Source: Beggiatoa leptomitoformis (GTDB lineage: Bacteria; Pseudomonadota; Gammaproteobacteria; Beggiatoales; Beggiatoaceae). Taken from it: DNA of 64,000 bases. A program made the position numbers and the translations under genes. The stretch is taken from contig NZ_CP012373.2 in the NCBI RefSeq assembly GCF_001305575.3, positions 2,924,261-2,988,260 of the forward strand, read 5' to 3'. The stretch's first letter is position 1, and each line of letters begins with the position of its first letter. Shown here piece after piece: positions 53,977-62,661 of this stretch. The notes below the pieces were generated by a model. The model worked only from the letters and a program-made list of their open reading frames with translations, made no database searches and was not told where the DNA came from.

Positions 53977-54768
53977 ATGGATTTACAACTAAAAGACAAA
54001 ATCGCCCTAGTAACAGGTAGCACGGCGGGCATTGGTCGCGCCATTGCGGCGACAATTGCGGCTGAGGGTGCAACGGTTATCCTCAATGGACGTACCCAAG
54101 CGGCAGTAGAAAAAGCAATTGCCGAAATTGCCCCCACTGTGTCAGGCAAATTATTGGGTTTTGCGGGCGACCTTTCTAGCGCGGAAGTTGCACAACAACT
54201 GCTACAACAATATCCAAAAGTTGACATACTAGTCAATAATTTAGGTATTTTTGAAGCCGTACCATTTGAAGAGATTAGCGATGCCGATTGGCAACGTTTT
54301 TTTGACGTGAATGTATTAAGTGGTGTCCGCTTAAGTCGTTTATATCTCTCTGGGATGAAACAACAAAATTGGGGCAGAATTGTCTTTATTTCTAGCGAAA
54401 GCGCGCTTCAAATTCCCGCAGAAATGGTGCATTACGGCATGAGCAAAACCGCACAAATAGCCGTCGCACGCGGTTTAGCAGAATCATTGGCAGGCACTCA
54501 AATTACCGTTAATAGTATTTTACCCGGTCCGACAAAATCACGCGGGGTTGACGATTTTATAGGCAAGTTAGCAGAACAAGAAAACATGTCTTTTTCTGAG
54601 TTTGAACAGGTATTTTTCCAAAAAATGCGCCCTACCTCATTAATCAAACGATTTGCAACACCTGAAGAAGTTGCATCCTTAGTCGCTTATGTTGTTAGCC
54701 CATTGGCTTCTGCCACCACGGGCGCGGCGTTGCGAGTAGAGGGTGGAATAGTGAAAAGCGCATTTTAA
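53977..54768 (+). CDS. Short-chain dehydrogenase/reductase (SDR), 263 aa
   Basis: The dinucleotide-binding TGSTAGIGRAI glycine motif at residues 14-24, NNLGI, catalytic SSESA and YGMSK are all present, so the active site is intact. The C-terminal loop is longer than average (FIGKLAEQENMSFSEFEQVFF). Substrate unknown; resembles SDR oxidoreductases of family FabG type. AGGAAAC precedes the ATG. Confidence 0.88.
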   Translation: MDLQLKDKIALVTGSTAGIGRAIAATIAAEGATVILNGRTQAAVEKAIAEIAPTVSGKLLGFAGDLSSAEVAQQLLQQYPKVDILVNNLGIFEAVPFEEISDADWQRFFDVNVLSGVRLSRLYLSGMKQQNWGRIVFISSESALQIPAEMVHYGMSKTAQIAVARGLAESLAGTQITVNSILPGPTKSRGVDDFIGKLAEQENMSFSEFEQVFFQKMRPTSLIKRFATPEEVASLVAYVVSPLASATTGAALRVEGGIVKSAF

Positions 54769-54815
54769 TAGTTGTAATACAAAGGGTTATTTTTTAAAAA
54801 ATGATTTAAATTAGC

Positions 54816-54841
54816 GGTGCGTTACGTAATGCTGACGCACC
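54816..54841. repeat. REP-like hairpin between convergent SDR and NACHT genes
   Basis: GGTGCGT (54816-54822) and ACGCACC (54835-54841) form a perfect stem around TACGTAATGCTG. The word GGTGCGTTACG occurs as an interspersed repeat in many bacteria. It could also end both convergent transcripts. Confidence 0.5.
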
Positions 54842-54908
54842 TTACACTGGATAGCAGGGTTTTAAATTCTGCTTGTTCGTTAATTTTGAGCGTTTTGGTG
54901 TCCGATAA

Positions 54909-57900
54909 TTAAAATAACTTTTCCCCCGCTTTAAGTCGCAACTCAGGCATAAACTCGTCTAATTCACTTAATTCAAAACGGCATAAGCCCACAGCATACC
55001 AAAATAAACCTTGTACATTGCCACTGTAATTATAACGCCCTGTTTTCGGCGAATAACTTACCCACCCATCAGGCAAACCAATAAACACCGCTAAACACTC
55101 CCCTGTTTCCGCATCCCACAAGCGAATTGTGCCGTCTTCTGAACCACTGATAATCTGCTTATCATCATTGCGCCATGCCACACTGGTTATTTCTCTTTCA
55201 TGCCAAAGGATGCGCAGACACTGCCCACTGCCTACGTCCCACACCCGCACGCTTTTGTCAGACGAGCCACTGAGCACCTGCGCTCCGTCTCCTCGCCACG
55301 CCACACTCGTTACCCAACTTTCATGCCCCGCAAGGATGCGCAGACACCGCCCACTGCTCACGTCCCATACCCGCACGCTGTTGTCTTCTGAGCCACTGAG
55401 CACCTGCGCACCGTCTCCTCGCCACGCCACACTCCATACAGTATCCGTATGCCCCTTCAGGATGCGCAGACACTGCCCACTGCCCACGTCCCACACCCGC
55501 ACGCTTTTGTCAGACGAGCCACTGAGCACCTGCGCTCCGTCTCCTCGCCACGCCACATTATTTACACTGCTTTCATGCCCCGCAAGGATGCGCAGACACT
55601 GTCCACTGCCCACGTCCCACACCCGCACGCTTTTGTCAGACGAGCCACTGAGCACCTGCGCTCCGTCTCCTCGCCACGCCACACTCATTACTTCTCTTGT
55701 ATGCCCCGCAAGGATGTGCAGACACTGCCCACTGCCCACGTCCCACACCCGCACGCTGTTGTCCCAAGAGCCACTGAGCACCTGCGCTCCGCCTCCTCGC
55801 CACGCCACACTGGTTACAGCTTTTTCATGCCCCTTCAGGATGCGCAGAAACTGCCCACTGCCCACGTCCCACACCCGCACGCTTTTGTCAGACGAGCCAC
55901 TGAGCACCTGCGCTCCGTCTCCTCGCCACGCCACACTGGTTACAGCTTTTTCATGCCCCTTCAGGATGCGCAGAAACTGCCCACTGCCCACGTCCCACAC
56001 CCGCACGCTGTAGTCAGACGAGCCACTGAGCACCTGCGCTCCGTCTCCTCGCCACGCCACACTCCATACTCTATCCGTATGCCCCACAAGGATGCGCAGA
56101 CACTGCCCACTGCCCACGTCCCACACCCGCACGCTTTTGTCTTCCGAGCCACTGAGCACCTGCGCTCCGTCTCCTCGCCACGCCACACTCGTTACCCAAC
56201 TTTCATGCCCCGCAAGGATGCGCAGACACTGCCCACTGCCCACGTCCCACACCCGCACGCTTTTGTCTTCCGAGCCACTGAGCACCTGCGCTCCGTCTCC
56301 TCGCCACGCCACACTCGTTACCCAACTTTCATGCCCCGCAAGGATGCGCAGACACTGCCCACTGCCCACGTCCCACACCCGCACGCTGTAGTCAGACGAG
56401 CCACTGAGCACCTGCGCTCCGTCTCCTCGCCACGCCACACTCCATACTCTATCCGTATGCCCCGCAAGGATGCGCAGACACTGCCCACTGCCCACGTCCC
56501 ACACCCGCACGCTTTTGTCTTCCGAGCCACTGAGCACCTGCGCTCCGTCTCCTCGCCACGCCACACTCGTTACCCAACTTTCATGCCCCGCAAGGATACG
56601 CAGACACTGCCCACTGCCCACGTCCCACACCCGCACGCTTTTGTCTTCCGAGCCACTGAGCACCTGCGCTCCGTCTCCTCGCCACGCCACACTCCATACA
56701 GCTTCTTTATGTCCTTCAAGGATGCGCAGACACTGCCCACTGTCTGCCGCCCAGATTTGAATGACATTGTTGACAGCAACAGCAATGAGGGAGTCATCAG
56801 GACTAAAGCAAACAGATTGATACATACCACCCGTCACAAACATGGGTTCGGGTTTTAGTTCATCGGGATGAGGCGAGGGTAGAGCAACACCAAAGGGAGA
56901 ATTTAAGGGGGGTAATTCTGGCGGGTTAACAAATAGCAGTTTTGCCCGTCGCCATGATTTAGCAGAGAAATTGACTTGATGCACCGTCGCGCCTAATAAG
57001 CTGACCTCATCGCATATTGCATTGGTAAAATTGGCGTTGCTTAAATCGGTTTTGGTGAAATCGGCGTTTTTTAACGTAGCATCGCTAAAATTAGCATGTT
57101 GAAGAATGGCATTTTTAAACAAGGCATCGGTTAAATCCGCATCACTAAAATTGGCGTTGCTTAAATCGGTTTTAGTGAAATCGGCGTTTTTTAACGTAGC
57201 ATCGCTAAAATTAGCATGTTGAAGAATGGCATTTTTAAACAAGGCATCGGTTAAATCCGCATCACTAAAATTGGCGTTGCTTAAATCGGTTTTAGTGAAA
57301 TCGGCGTTTTTTAGCGTGGCATTGCTGAAATTAACGTGATACAAAATTGCATTTTTAAACAAAGCATCAGTTAAATCCGCGCCACTAAAATCAGCATAAC
57401 GTAAATCTTGCCCTGAAAAATCTTGTCCGCGTAAATTTTGCCCGCGACGGTCAAGGCTATTACGTTGATTATTCTTTAATTGTTTTAGAGTGCTATCGGC
57501 ATTATTTTGTATTATTGACGCAACTCCGCGCTGTTTGATGATTCTGCTTGCCCACTTTCTGGCTTGGTCATGTCCTGCTAAATCTACAAAAAACTGGCTC
57601 ATCAATGCCGACATTTGCCGTTTTTCTAACAAAGGAATTGCTTTAACGGTGGGGTTCCCTAAAGTTAAAATTTTTTGCCATAGAGAAACGGTTTCTTGTG
57701 TTTGCTCGCTTAATTGTCTCACTGCTATTTTAGCCACCAGCCACTCCATGACTGACTGATGAATAAAACCGAATTGCCCTTCATTGTCTCGAATTAACAA
57801 AGTGCCTGAACACAATTGTTGTTTAGCAATCCCAAACTCTAATAACAAACCCAGTTCCTCATGGATTTGTTGCGTAACACCGTCAAGTTCATGGATATCT

Positions 57901-59372
57901 ACGGTTTTAGCGGTACGTTCCCACAAATGCAAGGCTAATTTTTCTACTGCCTGCCAACGTTGCTCAATTTTTAAATCATCGTGATAACCTGTTTTAACCC
58001 GTTTTTGTTCTCCTTCTAGCCAACGGGTTAATATCATTTCGTACACTTTTGCAGCGGTAATTTCGCCATCTTGTTGTTGAGCTTGACGCAAATCAGCTTC
58101 AGGCAATTCCACAATAAAACTTAACATTCGAGGATTTTCGGATAAGCCCATTAAATCTTTTATATCATTTAATAATCTGTAAAAACTGCGGGCTTTTTGT
58201 ACATCTTCAAATTTTCTATGCAAAAATTTATCAATTTGCGCATTATCAAACTTCTGCAAATATAAAATTTCCTGTCCTCTCACCCGTTCAACGGCTTCTA
58301 GCAATTTCAATTTTATTTGCTTTTCATTGATAAAATGCTCTTTGCGCGAGCTAACAATTACTTTTGCATAATCTCCCCGCGCAGCTTCTAATAAAGTCTC
58401 AAAATGTTCTAACACACGGTCATAAGAAACCCGCAAAGCTAATTCATCAAACCCATCAAACAACAGCACAATTTTGCCTTGTGCCAACATATAGCGGAAT
58501 TTTTTCGCATCATAGCCCGCTTCTTTTGCCAACTGTTGCGCGACTAATTTATCTAAATCGTTAGTTTTCTCTAATTGGCGCATTTCCAGCAATAAAGGTA
58601 ATAACGCCGTCTGTGCATTTTTTTCTGCATTTAGAGTTTCCCCCATCCGTCGCGCTAACTCACGTAATAAAAATGTTTTTCCTGTACCAAACTCACCCAA
58701 TACCACAATAAAGCGTGGATTAGGCTCGGCTACCCATTGTTGCAAGGTGGACAAGGCATCTAATTTATTTTGAGTCTCGTTTTTTTCCTGCTGAACACGC
58801 TGTTCTATATATAAAGCAGGGGGATAAATACGATTATTTGCTAATTCTAAGGTTTGCCGTTGCACATAAGGCACAAGGTTGAGGAGTAAATTTTGATATT
58901 CAGCAAAATGCCATAAACGGATGCGTTGTTTTTTTGCATATTCGATTAATGAATTATCTGCAAAATCACCGCGATAAATTAAATACGAATCAACATAGGG
59001 ATTTTCTGCACGATATTCGGCTAATACCTGCGTTTCAAAAGCTTTTACGACTTCAATCGTTATTGATTGTTCACAAACCCCAATGGGATAGTGGTATGGC
59101 AAGCCTTCTTTTTCAGTTACAACATCAAGATAAGGAAAGTCTTTATTAATCCGTTTAATTTTTACCTGCTCACCTTCCCGCATTTTACAAGCCTGCGCAA
59201 CACGGGCGAGAAAGTCATCATGTTGGTGACTATCATCAAAAGGGTTTTTTAATTCTTCAATCTGTTTTTTTAATGCAAATTTTCGGCTGGCATCCGTTTC
59301 TAAAAATAACGCCTTTTCTAAAGCAACTAACTTTTCTTCTTGTAGTTTGATAATTTCATCCCTACCACTCAT
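54909..59372 (-). CDS. NACHT NTPase with pentapeptide repeats and 14 WD40 repeats (NLR-like), 1487 aa
   Basis: Residues 1-190: a helical region and an alpha/beta domain with AENPYVDSYLIYRGDFADNS, possibly nuclease-like (uncertain). Residues ~190-620: NACHT/STAND NTPase with Walker A VVLGEFGTGKTFLL (~227), Walker B IVLLFDGFDEL (~304) and a winged-helix region. Residues ~640-790: pentapeptide repeats (ADLTD, ANFSD type). Residues ~847-1427: 14 WD40 repeats, enough for two seven-bladed propellers. Twelve are near-identical. STAND proteins of this layout serve as signal or pathogen sensors. The ATG at 59372 follows GGGGGA; a TTG at 59384 is an alternative. Confidence 0.85.
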   Translation of the reverse strand: MSGRDEIIKLQEEKLVALEKALFLETDASRKFALKKQIEELKNPFDDSHQHDDFLARVAQACKMREGEQVKIKRINKDFPYLDVVTEKEGLPYHYPIGVCEQSITIEVVKAFETQVLAEYRAENPYVDSYLIYRGDFADNSLIEYAKKQRIRLWHFAEYQNLLLNLVPYVQRQTLELANNRIYPPALYIEQRVQQEKNETQNKLDALSTLQQWVAEPNPRFIVVLGEFGTGKTFLLRELARRMGETLNAEKNAQTALLPLLLEMRQLEKTNDLDKLVAQQLAKEAGYDAKKFRYMLAQGKIVLLFDGFDELALRVSYDRVLEHFETLLEAARGDYAKVIVSSRKEHFINEKQIKLKLLEAVERVRGQEILYLQKFDNAQIDKFLHRKFEDVQKARSFYRLLNDIKDLMGLSENPRMLSFIVELPEADLRQAQQQDGEITAAKVYEMILTRWLEGEQKRVKTGYHDDLKIEQRWQAVEKLALHLWERTAKTVDIHELDGVTQQIHEELGLLLEFGIAKQQLCSGTLLIRDNEGQFGFIHQSVMEWLVAKIAVRQLSEQTQETVSLWQKILTLGNPTVKAIPLLEKRQMSALMSQFFVDLAGHDQARKWASRIIKQRGVASIIQNNADSTLKQLKNNQRNSLDRRGQNLRGQDFSGQDLRYADFSGADLTDALFKNAILYHVNFSNATLKNADFTKTDLSNANFSDADLTDALFKNAILQHANFSDATLKNADFTKTDLSNANFSDADLTDALFKNAILQHANFSDATLKNADFTKTDLSNANFTNAICDEVSLLGATVHQVNFSAKSWRRAKLLFVNPPELPPLNSPFGVALPSPHPDELKPEPMFVTGGMYQSVCFSPDDSLIAVAVNNVIQIWAADSGQCLRILEGHKEAVWSVAWRGDGAQVLSGSEDKSVRVWDVGSGQCLRILAGHESWVTSVAWRGDGAQVLSGSEDKSVRVWDVGSGQCLRILAGHTDRVWSVAWRGDGAQVLSGSSDYSVRVWDVGSGQCLRILAGHESWVTSVAWRGDGAQVLSGSEDKSVRVWDVGSGQCLRILAGHESWVTSVAWRGDGAQVLSGSEDKSVRVWDVGSGQCLRILVGHTDRVWSVAWRGDGAQVLSGSSDYSVRVWDVGSGQFLRILKGHEKAVTSVAWRGDGAQVLSGSSDKSVRVWDVGSGQFLRILKGHEKAVTSVAWRGGGAQVLSGSWDNSVRVWDVGSGQCLHILAGHTREVMSVAWRGDGAQVLSGSSDKSVRVWDVGSGQCLRILAGHESSVNNVAWRGDGAQVLSGSSDKSVRVWDVGSGQCLRILKGHTDTVWSVAWRGDGAQVLSGSEDNSVRVWDVSSGRCLRILAGHESWVTSVAWRGDGAQVLSGSSDKSVRVWDVGSGQCLRILWHEREITSVAWRNDDKQIISGSEDGTIRLWDAETGECLAVFIGLPDGWVSYSPKTGRYNYSGNVQGLFWYAVGLCRFELSELDEFMPELRLKAGEKLF
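55203..56714 (-). repeat. Twelve near-identical 126-base WD40 coding repeats
   Basis: Twelve 42-codon units follow each other without spacer, 1512 bases in all. They are nearly identical in DNA as well as protein. The variable positions of the unit (G1 H2 ... W30 D31) are mainly 3, 4, 5, 7, 23, 25, 37 and 42. Confidence 0.9.
57025..57384 (-). repeat. Three 120-base repeats coding pentapeptides
   Basis: The 120-base unit (40 residues, 8 pentapeptides) is repeated three times at exact spacing (e.g. at 57030, 57150, 57270), with only a few differences between copies. It shows that the pentapeptide region, like the WD40 region, grew by tandem duplication. Confidence 0.85.
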
Positions 59373-59615
59373 AAATCCCCCCAATACAAAATAAAACGCT
59401 AACAGGTTATTTTATTGGGTATTATGAACTATATGAAACCTATAAAAAAGAGAGTGTATTAATTGATAGAAATAAGCGGTTATCAACAAGGAGAAGGGGT
59501 TACACTTGATTAGCTTTTGGTAGAATTAGAAATAAAGAATTAAGAAAATAAATCCGAACCACAATTTACTGAATTCAAACACTATTTTAATCATGTAAAT
59601 TGCGGTTCAGACGGT

Positions 59616-60152
59616 TTACAAACTATCGCTTTCCACATCAAACGTATTCAAAATCACATCAATAGCCGACATTCTCGCGCCGTGTTGCACCGCGTCCAAT
59701 ATGTCCGCATCATCCCAGCCTAATGCTCTTAACTCGTTTAAATCGCTGGTATCTGCTTTTTTACAATTCTTGACTGATTTTAGAACAAAAGCGAGCATTT
59801 TATTTTCTTTTTCGCTCAATTTCGTACTTTGCTTTGCTTGTTTAAGCGCAACAATATCATCCATTTGCCAGCCCATCATATTGACCAACAACGAAGTGTT
59901 AAAGTCGATGCAATATTGACAGTTAGTTGCGTTAGAAACCAGTAAACGCAGACTAGCCAGTAAGGGGGCGGACAGCGTTTTGTGCGTGATGTAGTAATCA
60001 ATAAAACTAAGCTGTTGTTTATAAAGCTCTGGGCTGATACTCCACACTTGGGAGGAATTGGGCACTCTGCCTCTTAAAGCAATAATCTGTTTGTATAATT
60101 CAGCAATTTCACCCGTAGCTTCTTCTGGGCTGATGGTTCTGATGAGTGGCAT
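59616..60152 (-). CDS. AhpD-like / carboxymuconolactone decarboxylase family protein, 178 aa
   Basis: Helical protein with the peroxidase-type CxxC motif (LVSNATNCQYCIDFNTSLL) and RVPNSSQVWSISPELYKQ upstream, fitting the peroxidase-related AhpD/CMD fold. Both cysteines are present, so thiol peroxidase-like activity is possible. The ATG at 60152 has AAAGGA eight bases upstream; a longer start (60188) would run through a likely operator. Twin TTGAC-N6-GTCAA sites lie upstream. Confidence 0.85.
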   Translation of the reverse strand: MPLIRTISPEEATGEIAELYKQIIALRGRVPNSSQVWSISPELYKQQLSFIDYYITHKTLSAPLLASLRLLVSNATNCQYCIDFNTSLLVNMMGWQMDDIVALKQAKQSTKLSEKENKMLAFVLKSVKNCKKADTSDLNELRALGWDDADILDAVQHGARMSAIDVILNTFDVESDSL

Positions 60153-60172
60153 GTTAGCTGTCCTTTTAGGTA

Positions 60173-60223
60173 TTGACCAAGTAGTCAAGAAAAAGTTTAC
60201 CTAAAATTTGACTAAACAGTCAA
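60173..60223. promoter_or_regulatory. Twin inverted-repeat operators upstream of the AhpD-like gene
   Basis: TTGAC-N6-GTCAA occurs at 60173-60188 and again at 60208-60223, centres 35 bases apart. Such palindromes are typical for TetR-type or similar dimeric repressors. No regulator gene is adjacent. The remainder of the 60153-60516 gap holds the 29-base dispersed repeat (60384-60412) and nothing else. Confidence 0.65.
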
Positions 60224-60383
60224 GTGATAGTGCAAAAAATATAACTCGATAAATAAATGGGTTGTTTGAATTGGATATTCTGTAATGTTGATTCGGACGA
60301 TATTAGACCCCCGCAAAATAAAATTACATCATTTTGACGATTATAATAAGATTGATTTTTTACCCTACATGACGGCTGTGATT

Positions 60384-60412
60384 TCTATAGAACCCATTTG
60401 AAATCTTGTGTA
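60384..60412 (-). repeat. Dispersed 29-base repeat, copy 2
   Basis: Inverted partner of 3369-3397, 26 of 29 bases identical. Intergenic. Confidence 0.5.
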
Positions 60413-60516
60413 GAATTTTAAAGATAACTAATACAGAAGCCACACTAAACAATAAACTCTCATTTAGCATCGCTAAACCGTTTTATAAGTCAATATAGGT
60501 TATTACCCCGCCATTC

Positions 60517-61662
60517 ATGCACGACTTACCCCGCCAAAAACTTGGTGAATTATTACAGCAATACGGTACAAACCTCTGCAATAATGCTAAACAGTTAGAA
60601 TCTTTGTTGCGTGATGCTTGTGTTGGTGAATATCAACGTGAAATATTCGTGCTGATTCATGCGTTAAAACAAGGAATTGCCCGAGAAGTCTTTCATTCAA
60701 ATTTGAGTACGCCTTCAACGGTTTTAGTCGCACGCTTAACACAAAAATTGTTTGATAATTTGGGTTTTGATAAAAATTTAGCCCTTTGGGCAGTACAAAG
60801 TTGGATAAAGGTTAGTCTTCTTTTTGATGAAAATCAGCGTATTATTCCCTCCCCTAAAAAAGTAATTCGTCACGCGCTCAGAGACAGTATATTAACTAGA
60901 GACGGTATAAGCCTACAGCCAGAAAAAATCCCACAGACTGAAGATAATAATTTTATATTTAAGATGTTAGAAAATAATAGTCGTTATCAGGGAGAGATGT
61001 ATGACGGACAACCCGATGGCTATGGCATCTTGTTACTTGCTAACGGTGACCGTTATGAAGGCGAATTTTATCAGGGACAACGACAGGGAAATGGTATAGA
61101 AATCAAACAAAATGGTGAGTGTTATAAGGGGGAATTTCATCTTGACCAACGACATGGTAATGGGGTATTAAGTTTTCCTAATGGCGATTGTTATGAAGGT
61201 GAATTTGTGCGGGGTGTTTTTGATGAAACTACAGGAAAAGCTGTTTTGCTGTTTTTGGATGGTAAACGCTATGAGGGTGAAATATATAATAATCAACCGC
61301 ATGGTTATGGTGTGATGCACTTTCCTAATGGTGAGCATTATGAGGGTGAGTTTTGGGAGGGGAAATATAATGGACGGGGAATTTTACAGCGTGATAATGG
61401 TTACTATTATGAGGGGGATTTTCGTCATGATAAACAACATGGGCGGGGTACGTTAATTTATGCCAGTGGTAGCCGTTATCAAGGCGGTTTTCGTCAGGGA
61501 AAATATAATGGTAAAGGTGTCTTGTATTTTGCGAATGGCAGTCGTTATGAAGGTGAGTTTAAAGAAGGAAAATTTGATGGGCGTGGGGTGTTAATTTATA
61601 CGAATGGTAAGCAACAAGCGGGCGTTTGGCAGCATAATCAATTTATTGGGGAAGAGTCGTAA
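60517..61662 (+). CDS. MORN-repeat protein, 381 aa
   Basis: The N-terminal ~145 residues are helical (LRDACVGEYQREIFVLIHALKQGIAREV). Residues ~150-375 hold about ten MORN repeats of the form Y-x-G-E-(F)-x-x-G-x-x-x-G-x-G-x-x-x-x-x-x-G-x-x (examples GDRYEGEFYQGQRQGNGI, GEHYEGEFWEGKYNGRGI). Such repeats form beta-hairpin stacks, usually for protein or lipid contacts. No catalytic domain is seen. The function is unknown. Confidence 0.88.
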   Translation: MHDLPRQKLGELLQQYGTNLCNNAKQLESLLRDACVGEYQREIFVLIHALKQGIAREVFHSNLSTPSTVLVARLTQKLFDNLGFDKNLALWAVQSWIKVSLLFDENQRIIPSPKKVIRHALRDSILTRDGISLQPEKIPQTEDNNFIFKMLENNSRYQGEMYDGQPDGYGILLLANGDRYEGEFYQGQRQGNGIEIKQNGECYKGEFHLDQRHGNGVLSFPNGDCYEGEFVRGVFDETTGKAVLLFLDGKRYEGEIYNNQPHGYGVMHFPNGEHYEGEFWEGKYNGRGILQRDNGYYYEGDFRHDKQHGRGTLIYASGSRYQGGFRQGKYNGKGVLYFANGSRYEGEFKEGKFDGRGVLIYTNGKQQAGVWQHNQFIGEES

Positions 61663-61698
61663 GGTGTATCGTTATCTGAGCCAGTGTTAATTAAATTG

Positions 61699-62555
61699 TT
61701 AGAGCCTGTCATCAAATAAGAAGGGTTAAAGGTTCAAGCTAAAAGAATCAAGGTAGAAGCCAAATAAACCCCACTTAAGAAATTCCTAGCGCGTTTATCA
61801 TATCGTGTAGCTATTGCACGATATTGCTTTAATTTACCAAAGAAATGCTCGATTAAATAACGTGCCTTATAAAGAGCTTTATCATAATCAGGTGGATTTA
61901 AACGATTTTTCCTGTACGGAATCACAGGTTCTATGCTTTTCTGTTTTAAAACATCTCTAACCCGTTCATCAGCATCATAAGCCTTATCAGCCAATAAAGC
62001 GTTTGCCTTTATCTGAGGAATAAGAGCATCAGCCCCTTCAAGGTCGCTTGCCTGTCCCGCAGTCAAAAAAAAAGGGTCGGATTGCCCAGTGCGTCAACAA
62101 CGGAGTTAATCTTGGTACTTAAACCCCCTGCGCTACGTCCAATGGCTTCATCTGCGCCACCACCACTACTATGTTGATGCGCTCTAACTATTGTGCTGTC
62201 TATCATGGCATATTCATTATCGGCATCGGCACTTAGTATCTTGAAAACACGTTCCCAGACACCTTTCTTAGACCAACGACTGAAGCGGGTATGGACGACA
62301 CGGAAATCACCAAAGCGTTCGGGGAGGTCGCGCCAAGGAATGCCACTGCGATAACGGAATAGAACAGCATCAATAAACAAGCGGTTATCTTTAGCCGTCA
62401 TCCCGACATGTCCTTTACGCCCAGGGAGTAGCGGTTCTAGTTTTGACCATTGTTCATCGGTTAAGGCATAGCGACGACTCATTGTTTTATCCTTGGCGAT
62501 ATCTGGGTATATACCTATAATATAACACTTTTTACTATTTGATGACACGCTCTAA
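61699..62555 (-). mobile_element. IS5-family (IS427-group-like) insertion sequence
   Basis: The inverted ends TTAGAGCCTGTCATCAAATA (61699-61718) and its partner ending at 62555 match except near the outer third. A transposase gene in two frames lies between. Length about 850 bases, as usual for the group. The TTA at the ends may be part of the target duplication. It inserts 37 bases after the MORN gene. Confidence 0.85.
61734..62548 (-). CDS. IS5-family transposase, two overlapping frames joined by -1 frameshift
   Basis: The first frame (62548-62063; the likely ATG of MSRRYALTDEQW is about 20 codons inside) holds the HTH and first DDE residues, with RYALTDEQWSKLEPLLPG and AMIDSTIVRAHQHSSGG. 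The second frame (62066-61734) holds ADKAYDADERVRD and the third catalytic region (YLIEHFFGKLKQYRAIATRYDK). They are joined at a run of nine A on the plus strand (62065-62073), a slippery site. One -1 shift would make a complete transposase, as in known IS5/IS427-type elements. Confidence 0.85.
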
Positions 62556-62611
62556 TCAATCAAAAAGATATTTTTAAAATTTTATTTCTTAATAGTATAT
62601 TTAAGAACATT

Positions 62612-62641
62612 ACGGATAACCCTGTTTAGGGCGTTATCCGT
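62612..62641. terminator. Hairpin downstream of the PaaK-like gene, related to 25902-25936
   Basis: ACGGATAAC and GTTATCCGT form a perfect 9-base stem, extended by CCCT/AGGG. It shares the GGATAA...TTATCCGT core with the hairpin between clpX and tetR. Confidence 0.55.
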
Positions 62642-62661
62642 GATGTTGTTGTTATTCAAAA

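Noticed and set aside
55449-56858. Long open frames on the plus strand (up to 469 codons) inside the WD40 array
   Set aside because: They are antisense shadows of the repeated WD40 coding sequence. They have repeated HRATEHLRSVSSPRH-type text only because the repeats are in register.
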